Origin: Nostoc sp. 'Peltigera membranacea cyanobiont' 210A
GTDB taxonomy: Bacteria; Cyanobacteriota; Cyanobacteriia; Cyanobacteriales; Nostocaceae
NCBI RefSeq assembly: GCF_002246015.1
Contig: NZ_NOLJ01000002.1
Location: 474,418 to 523,927 of the forward strand
Reading direction: 5' to 3'
DNA: 49,510 bases
The notes under the pieces were generated by a model that worked only from the letters and a program-made list of their open reading frames with translations, made no database searches and was not told the DNA's origin. Below are positions 43,961 to 49,510 of the stretch, piece by piece (the stretch's first letter is position 1; each line of letters begins with the position of its first letter). The position numbers were made by a program, and so were the translations under genes.

Positions 43961-44686
43961 CTATTCCCTATTTCCGATAGTCTCATTCAACTTTTGCATA
44001 AATTCTTGATGTTCAGTGGCAGCTAAACCTGCTTGTAAAACAGATAACACCGTTGCCATTTCTCCTGACAGCAAGGCAGGTATCGACAACCACAACCCTG
44101 GAAACACCTGACTACGAATAATTCCCTGCTCATCGGTTGGTAGCGAAACATACTCGTCTGCTTGCAGCCTAAACCAATCCAACTGATTATCTAATGTTCG
44201 CCAGACAATATACTCCTGTACTCCATTCCGCCGATAGGTGCGTTTTTTATCATGTAAATCGATAGCTGCACTGCTTGCTGCCACTTCTATCACCAGTTCG
44301 GGTGCGCCTTGGATATAATCATCCTCACTAATCAATGCCTGTCTGCCCGGAATGAATAGTACCGCGTCAGGCTGTGGTTCATTATCCGCATCTAAACGCA
44401 CTGTGGGTTCAATTCCCAGAACAAGGCCAGGGGTTGCAGTTTTATAGTTCCACAACCACCCGATCAGGTTTCCATGTGGTTCCCCATGACTTTTAATTCT
44501 GAGTGGGGATGCCATTATATACACAACTCCTTCAACCAGTTCAGCTTTTCTTAAATGCGGCATTGCCTGATAGCGACGCTCAAATTCGTAGCGAGATAAG
44601 CGATCGCCATTTTCCAGAGGTAAAACTGAAATCACTTTTTTAGGAGCTGCAACCATCCTTTTGTCCTCTTTACCCAAATTGTCCAA
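43961..44686 (-). CDS. Uma2-family (DUF820) protein
   Basis: A 241-residue member of the Uma2/DUF820 family, abundant in cyanobacteria and with a PD-(D/E)XK nuclease fold. The conserved acids appear as Glu53 (ELVEGVVYIMAS), Asp107 (QPDAVLFIPG), Glu134 (APELVIEVAASSA) and Lys148 (DLHDKKRTYRRNGVQEYIVW). The biological substrate is unknown and many copies have been linked to mobile DNA, so nuclease activity is inference. It is convergent with the hybrid kinase gene, with 44 bases between stop codons, and the start is ATG 44686. Confidence 0.88.
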   Translation of the reverse strand: MDNLGKEDKRMVAAPKKVISVLPLENGDRLSRYEFERRYQAMPHLRKAELVEGVVYIMASPLRIKSHGEPHGNLIGWLWNYKTATPGLVLGIEPTVRLDADNEPQPDAVLFIPGRQALISEDDYIQGAPELVIEVAASSAAIDLHDKKRTYRRNGVQEYIVWRTLDNQLDWFRLQADEYVSLPTDEQGIIRSQVFPGLWLSIPALLSGEMATVLSVLQAGLAATEHQEFMQKLNETIGNRE

Positions 44687-44805
44687 ACTGAATCAAAATA
44701 TTCTAATTTGGCAGTGCTGCATCCATTTTACTACCGCATATCAAAAAAGCTCTTGTGGCGCGATTAGGGGTGCTTTCGCCCACAAGGGACGTTAGTGTTG
44801 GCGTA

Positions 44806-44856
44806 ATAACTAAAAGCAAAAGCCCACACTGCACCCGATCAAGGGGTCAATGTGGG
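44806..44856 (-). terminator. Rho-independent terminator of prs
   Basis: On the minus strand, a stem CCCACA / TGTGGG (44851-44856 with 44823-44828) contains a nested ACCC/GGGT stem and is followed by CTTTTGCTTTTAG. It begins 28 bases after the prs stop codon. Confidence 0.8.
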
Positions 44857-44883
44857 TAATTTATCCCTGTAACGGGAATGTAG

Positions 44884-45900
44884 TTAGCGGAACATACTAC
44901 TGACTGAAGTATCTTCATGAATTCGCCAGATCGTTTCTCCCAACAGATTAGCTACTGACAGCACCACTAGTTGCGGAAAACGATTGTTGTCTGGTATGGG
45001 AATGGTATTGGTGACAATGACTTCCTCAAACAAGCCACTAGACAACCGCTCCACCGCTGGTGGAGAGAATACCGCATGAGTTGCACAGGCATATACCTGA
45101 CGCGCTCCTTCTTCACGCAGTAATCGCGCTCCTTCTGCGATCGTGCCCCCAGTGTCAATCATGTCATCTACTAACACTGCGGTTTTACCTTTAACATCGC
45201 CGATGATATTTAATACTTCGGCAACATTATGGGCATGACGACGTTTGTCAATAATCGCCAGTGGAGCATCACCCAGTTTTTTCGCAAATGCCCTAGCTCG
45301 TGCTACACCACCAACATCGGGAGAAACAACTACCAAGTCTGGCAGCTGTTTGCTTGCTAGATAATCTAGTAATACTGGTGAACCGTAAACATGGTCAAAG
45401 GGGATATCGAAATAGCCTTGAATCTGAGCTGAGTGTAAATCCATTGCTAGAACGCGGTTGGCACCTGCTTCGGTGATCAAGTTCGCAACTAGCTTGGCGG
45501 TTATTGACTCTCGTCCTGCTGTTTTGCGATCGGCACGAGCATAGCCATAGTAGGGAATTACTGCCGTTACCTGTCGCGCAGAAGCTCGACGACAGGCATC
45601 AACCATAATCAATAATTCCATCAAATGATCGTTGACGGGTTGACAACATGGCTGGATTAAATAGACATCACAACCCCGAATCGATTCTTGGATTTGAACG
45701 TAAAGTTCTCCATCCGCAAATCTTTTGCGAATCATTGGCCCCAAGTCCATGCCCAGATAACGAGCGACTTCTTGAGACAGTTGTAAATTGGCAGAGCCAG
45801 AAAACAGCCGCAGGCGGTGATTATCGTTCAGTCCTGTTGCAGATGGTTGCATTTTGAAAGTTGCAGAACTGAGCACAGCAGATCCTCTATGTGCATTCAT
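44884..45900 (-). CDS. prs: Ribose-phosphate pyrophosphokinase (PRPP synthetase)
   Basis: It makes PRPP from ribose 5-phosphate and ATP for nucleotide, His, Trp and NAD synthesis. The 338-residue product has LRLFSGSANLQLSQEVARYL, RFADGELYVQIQESIRG, the ADRKTAGRESITAKLVANL loop, DLHSAQIQGYFDIPFDHVYG, VVSPDVGGVARARAFAKKLG and the PRPP-binding VLVDDMIDTGGTIAEGA. The first 16 residues are poorly conserved, so Met17 (45852, MQPSATGLNDNHRL) is an alternative start. A strong terminator follows at 44806-44856. It is monocistronic, with a 1.1-kb non-coding region upstream. Confidence 0.96.
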   Translation of the reverse strand: MNAHRGSAVLSSATFKMQPSATGLNDNHRLRLFSGSANLQLSQEVARYLGMDLGPMIRKRFADGELYVQIQESIRGCDVYLIQPCCQPVNDHLMELLIMVDACRRASARQVTAVIPYYGYARADRKTAGRESITAKLVANLITEAGANRVLAMDLHSAQIQGYFDIPFDHVYGSPVLLDYLASKQLPDLVVVSPDVGGVARARAFAKKLGDAPLAIIDKRRHAHNVAEVLNIIGDVKGKTAVLVDDMIDTGGTIAEGARLLREEGARQVYACATHAVFSPPAVERLSSGLFEEVIVTNTIPIPDNNRFPQLVVLSVANLLGETIWRIHEDTSVSSMFR

Positions 45901-47061
45901 AGTAATATTATCATTAGAGATTTCATAGATTTAACCAAGAAATAGCCTAAAAAAACATCTGTAAGTTTTATTGAAGCTTCCATACAAAATTTAAACATTT
46001 TTGCATAAAATTATTATTCGCTAGTTATCTAGTTTTCTTGACAAACAAGCTATTGATAGCTTAACTGACATCAAGTTAATGCACTAGGTCTATAGTTCAA
46101 TTTTTTGGTTGAGGTAAATAACCCTAATCGCTTAAACATTATTGGTGTGGTAGGTTCTTCTAATTACCTCATTGATAGCTGAGAGTAAAGCATTGACAAC
46201 TTTAGTGATATTAAAGAGTTTGTCCTCACACAGTATAGCACCTATCTCTAAGTAGTCAAATGGTAGCTTATTAGTCCATGAATTACGCATTGACAAAAAT
46301 GACAATCATAACAAGCCCAGAAGAGGCTAACAGTGGACAAATTAATCCACGTACAAGCACATTTTTAGATAAAGTTTGCATAAATATTAAATAAATATTA
46401 AATAAAGATAGTTTTTGATACTAAAAATATGACTCAATAAAAATAATCCTATCTAAGTAAATCCATCTAAATTTTCAACCTGAGCATCCTGTCAAGTGTA
46501 AGCTACCAATTGCCGCTGAATTAGTTAGCATCCGTATTGTTGCCGGGATAAAATTAGTACTGTTGGGTTTGCTTTAATCTTTGGGTGGTAGCGATAACTG
46601 CCTCTGACTTTCGATTCAAACGAATGATAATTTGGGATGTTGGGGCGATCGCCACTCGAATAAATTTGGGAAATAGCCAAATAGCAGAAAAATTGACAAA
46701 ATCAAGATTTTTAGTGCTAAAGGAATCATTCTCGCTCTTGATTCAGAATTCAGAATTCAGAATTCAGAATTCTGCATTCTTCTTCAATTTCCCCAAGAAT
46801 TGATTGAAAAACAGAAGAATGATTTGTATAACCTGGATTCTCAAGTTAATTTTGCATATTTCAAAATCTCTGGTTTTTCTAGGAAGAGAAATTGAATGGG
46901 AAATTGGGGACTCTGAAGTTATAGAGTAGGAAAAACCTTGCTCTGGTGGAGTGTACTTGTTGAGTATAGTAGAATATTGCCGCAGGTAACTGTCCGTCGC
47001 CTCTTGGACTTAATCTTTGTGGGTGATCTCCTCAGTTGCTACTACACTCAATCAACCGATC
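45901..47061. other. Long intergenic region between prs and a kinase gene
   Basis: About 1.1 kb with no gene that I can support. The left 500 bases are AT-rich and contain the prs promoter. A TTCAGAA heptamer array lies at about 46742-46772. A 72-codon open frame at 46585 runs through that array and is not credible. The region just before 47062 includes an in-frame TTG at 47017 that would extend the kinase by 15 residues. Confidence 0.55.
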
Positions 47062-48801
47062 ATGCAACCACCGATTACAGTTGGCACTGTCTTGCAAAAC
47101 CGTTACCGCATAATTCAAATTCTCGGACAAGGAGGATTTGGTAGAACCTATCTGGCAGAAGACCAGAGGCGCTTTAACGAACTTTGCGCGATCAAGGAAT
47201 TGAATTCAACAGTAGGGTCGGCTTTGGATTGGGAGAGGGCACAAGAGCTTTTTCACCGAGAAGCTGCCATTTTATATCAAATCGAACACCCACAAGTGCC
47301 GAAATTCCGGGAAAGATTTGAGCAAGACCAACGCTTATTTTTGGTGGAGGACTACATTGCAGGTCAGACGTACCGCACTCTGCTGGCTGAACGTCAAGCT
47401 GTGGGTAAAACTTTCACAGAGGCCGAAGTATTGCAGCTGATAGAGTTGTTGTTGCCTGTTTTAGAGCATATTCACAGTAGAGGAATTATTCATCGGGATA
47501 TCTCGCCAGAAAACATTATTTTGCGAGATAGTGACGCTAAACCTGTGTTAATTGACTTTGGGGTGGTGAAGGAACTGGCAACGCGTTTACAATCGCCAGA
47601 TAGTCCCATACCAAAAACCACCGTCGGAAAATTAGGCTACTCTCCTAGCGAACAAATGCAAACAGGGGGAGCTTATCCTAGTAGTGACTTATATGCATTA
47701 GCGGTAAGCGCGATTGTTTTGCTGACTGGTAAAGAACCAAAGGATCTATTCGATCAAAACCAACTAACTTGGAATTGGCAACGGTGGGTAAAAGTGAACC
47801 CGCGATTTGCTGTAGTGTTGAATCGAATGTTGAATCATATACCGAGCGATCGCTATCAAAGTGCTGCTAGTGTATCTCAAGCACTACAACCTTTACACGA
47901 AGTCAATCTTCCTAATGTAAATGTGTCTAACTTGCAGACAATGGCAGTTAGTCGCCGTCCTGACTTAGTAACACCAGCAACTTCGCCCAAGAAACCCGAT
48001 CCTGTGATTCCACCAAGTCCCACTAGCTCAATTTTGGATAATCCGTTAGCGATCGCCGCAATTGCTATTGCTGTCGTGATCGTAGCAGGATTTGGTTCTT
48101 GGGCACTAGTTAGTTCCATCCGCAGTCAGTCGAAAACACCAGATGAGACGCTTCCACAAAATTTCCCTTCACCAGTAATTTCTGGTGGTACTACATTCAC
48201 ACCGACGCCAACACCAACACCAACACCAACACCAACACCCACACCTACTAACCAACCTGTTAAATCTACTAAGCGCCTCAACCTTACAGCATCTAACCCG
48301 ATCGCGGTTGAAGGTACTCTCAAAGCAAATCAAATCATCCAGTACAGCTTTTTTGGGCGAGAAGGTACTAAATTAAACACGTTTATTGACCCAGGAAGCA
48401 ACATTCTGCTAACAGTCTTAAGTCCCAATGGACAACCAATTGAGAATACTGCCCAACAAGTCACATTTTATCAAGGCACATTGTTGGTTACTGGTAGATA
48501 TACTATTGAGTTAACTCTGCTTTCAGGAGTTGCCGAAAGCAATTACAATTTCAATGTTGCATTAGAAAAACCAGTCAAACCAACACCGACAGAGACACCT
48601 TTGCCACTTCCCACAGAAACACCCTTGCCAATTCCCACAGAAACACCCTTGCCATTTCCTACAGAAACACCCTTGCCACTTCCCACAGAAACACCTTTGC
48701 CAATTCCCACAGAGACACCCTTACCAATTCCGACGATTACTGAAGCGCCAACTTTGCCGCCGGCTGATGAAACACAACCATTTTCTGGCCAAAGAAATTA
48801 A
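47062..48801 (+). CDS. Ser/Thr protein kinase with membrane segment and Pro/Thr repeats
   Basis: A 579-residue Hanks-type kinase from ATG 47062. The kinase domain (about 10-275) has GQGGFGRTYLAE, catalytic loop HRDISPEN (Asp146) and IDFG (Asp165), so it should be active. A single membrane segment lies at about 327-350 (LAIAAIAIAVVIVAGFGSWA), so the rest is likely outside the cytoplasm. Next comes a PTPTPT tract (48198-48248), then a beta-rich domain of about 110 residues resembling a bacterial pre-peptidase C-terminal (PPC-like) fold (IQYSFFGREGTKLNTFIDPG). Six 8-residue PTETPLP-x repeats follow (48586-48729). bioD overlaps the stop by one base. No 4-Cys prefix is present. Confidence 0.9.
   Translation: MQPPITVGTVLQNRYRIIQILGQGGFGRTYLAEDQRRFNELCAIKELNSTVGSALDWERAQELFHREAAILYQIEHPQVPKFRERFEQDQRLFLVEDYIAGQTYRTLLAERQAVGKTFTEAEVLQLIELLLPVLEHIHSRGIIHRDISPENIILRDSDAKPVLIDFGVVKELATRLQSPDSPIPKTTVGKLGYSPSEQMQTGGAYPSSDLYALAVSAIVLLTGKEPKDLFDQNQLTWNWQRWVKVNPRFAVVLNRMLNHIPSDRYQSAASVSQALQPLHEVNLPNVNVSNLQTMAVSRRPDLVTPATSPKKPDPVIPPSPTSSILDNPLAIAAIAIAVVIVAGFGSWALVSSIRSQSKTPDETLPQNFPSPVISGGTTFTPTPTPTPTPTPTPTPTNQPVKSTKRLNLTASNPIAVEGTLKANQIIQYSFFGREGTKLNTFIDPGSNILLTVLSPNGQPIENTAQQVTFYQGTLLVTGRYTIELTLLSGVAESNYNFNVALEKPVKPTPTETPLPLPTETPLPIPTETPLPFPTETPLPLPTETPLPIPTETPLPIPTITEAPTLPPADETQPFSGQRN
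48198..48248 (+). repeat. Coding CCAACA microsatellite (Pro-Thr tract)
   Basis: A run of CCAACA-type hexamers encodes alternating Pro-Thr (about eight pairs) in the kinase linker. Such arrays vary easily in length by slippage, in multiples of two residues and without frame loss. Confidence 0.85.
48586..48729 (+). repeat. 24-bp coding tandem repeat x6 (PTETPLP-x)
   Basis: Six 24-base units encode PTETPLP followed by Leu, Ile or Phe. Variation is mostly synonymous or at the eighth residue, consistent with expansion of one unit within the kinase tail. Confidence 0.85.
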
Positions 48802-49490
48802 TGTTAAACACACTACTGATTACTGGAACTGATACGGAAGCTGGTAAAACTGTTTTAACAACAGCGTTAGCAGCTTATTGGCAAAAATATTACCCGCAGC
48901 GTCGCTGGGGAATCATGAAACCGATTCAATCGGGGATTGGCGATCGCGAATGGTATCAAAAGCTATTTGTGCTAGAACAATCTGATGAAGAAATTACACC
49001 TTTATACTTTCAAGCACCTCTGGCTCCTCCCATAGCAGCAGCACGGGAAAATCGCCGAGTAGATTTAGCAGTAGTTTGGCAAGCTTTGTCTAAGTTGCGA
49101 TCGCAGCGTGATTTTGTACTTGTAGAAGCCTTGGGAGGGTTAGGTTCGCCAATAACTGAGGAATTAACAGTAGCTGATTTGGCGGGGGAATGGCGTTTAC
49201 CAACAGTATTGGTAGTACCAGTGAGATTGGGTGCGATCGCTCAAGCAGTGGCAAATGTGGCATTAGCTAGACAATCGCGCGTCAATCTCAAAGGCATTGT
49301 TTTGAACTGCGTACAACCCCGAACGGATGCAGAAATAGCCGACTGGACACCATTTCAATTGATTCAATCACTCACTAACACGCCAGTTTTAGGCTGCTTA
49401 CCCTATCTAGATAATCTGACTGATTTAGATAAACTTGCTCAAATAGCATCAGATTTAGATTGGGAAACACTAACACTTGAGAATGATTAA
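48801..49490 (+). CDS. bioD: Dethiobiotin synthase
   Basis: ATP-dependent ligase that closes the ureido ring of dethiobiotin from 7,8-diaminopelargonate and CO2, the penultimate biotin step. The 229-residue product has P-loop TGTDTEAGKTV (residues 8-18, Lys16-Thr17), KPIQSG in the substrate region, VLVEALGGLGSPI and LPTVLVVPVRLGAIAQAVAN. Its ATG overlaps the final base of the kinase stop (TAATG), suggesting translational coupling, although the kinase has no known link to biotin. Other bio genes are not in the window. It ends 20 bases before the window edge. Confidence 0.94.
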   Translation: MLNTLLITGTDTEAGKTVLTTALAAYWQKYYPQRRWGIMKPIQSGIGDREWYQKLFVLEQSDEEITPLYFQAPLAPPIAAARENRRVDLAVVWQALSKLRSQRDFVLVEALGGLGSPITEELTVADLAGEWRLPTVLVVPVRLGAIAQAVANVALARQSRVNLKGIVLNCVQPRTDAEIADWTPFQLIQSLTNTPVLGCLPYLDNLTDLDKLAQIASDLDWETLTLEND

Positions 49491-49510
49491 ATTGGGGCAG
49501 GGGGCAGGGG

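Noticed and set aside
46585..46803. 72-codon open frame in the prs-kinase gap
   Set aside because: It reads through a TTCAGAA heptamer array and shows no protein-like conservation pattern; openness is explained by the repeat.

Overview
The window looks like the chromosome of a filamentous, heterocyst-type cyanobacterium of the Nostoc/Anabaena group. Evidence seen in the sequence: many HIP1-type GCGATCGC octamers, heptameric tandem repeats between genes (AATGACA, CCTAACT, TTCAAAA, TTCAGAA types), chlorophyll biosynthesis (chlI), a flv4-flv2 flavodiiron operon, 4-Cys-prefix Ser/Thr kinases and a CoaR/CoaT cobalt-efflux pair. Species assignment is inference. No tRNA, rRNA or CRISPR array was recognised.

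Layout. 1-5000: chlI, a small membrane protein, a nucleotidyltransferase, a Nif11-like peptide and the ribosomal pair rplU-rpmA. 5177-5651: a GC-rich, single-gene segment bounded by two GTTAGGCAGC sites, which looks like a lone integron gene cassette. 6062-10318: the minus-strand operon flv4 - PsiE-like membrane protein - flv2, facing a PLP enzyme gene. 11669-16094: a large NACHT NTPase gene cut immediately before its P-loop by a decayed IS630-family element; removing the element and one TA copy restores a 1078-codon frame. 16299-19521: cysteine desulfurase, a PD-(D/E)XK-like protein with a decayed paralogue next to it, and a PrxQ-type peroxiredoxin. 19655-24820: a WD40 protein kinase, a two-gene photolyase-like pair with the domains in reversed order, an 84-bp tandem-repeat ORF with two nonsense codons, a small membrane protein, a DUF2103-like gene and clpS. 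25147-31712: an exported FAD oxidoreductase and a 1336-residue PstS-like/DUF4912 protein.

32187-36569: a cobalt homeostasis locus. coaR (MerR plus precorrin-isomerase-like domain, C-terminal Cys-His-Cys) and coaT (P1B-4 ATPase with SPC and HEGST) are still divergent, but a STAS-like/PIN gene pair lies between them. A 34-bp near-perfect palindrome, the probable CoaR operator, sits just upstream of coaT. 36994-49490: rsmI, two stress-protein genes, a large orphan hybrid histidine kinase with three receivers, a Uma2-family gene, prs with a good terminator, a Ser/Thr kinase with Pro/Thr repeats, and bioD.

Themes: redox and light protection (Flv2/Flv4, PrxQ, photolyase-like pair), metal control (CoaR/CoaT), signalling (two Ser/Thr kinases, one hybrid kinase) and an accessory layer with signs of transfer and decay (cassette, interrupted NACHT gene, decayed REase-like copy, STAS/PIN pair). 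Short palindromic repeats are dense and two lie inside reading frames (coaT and the IS630 transposase).
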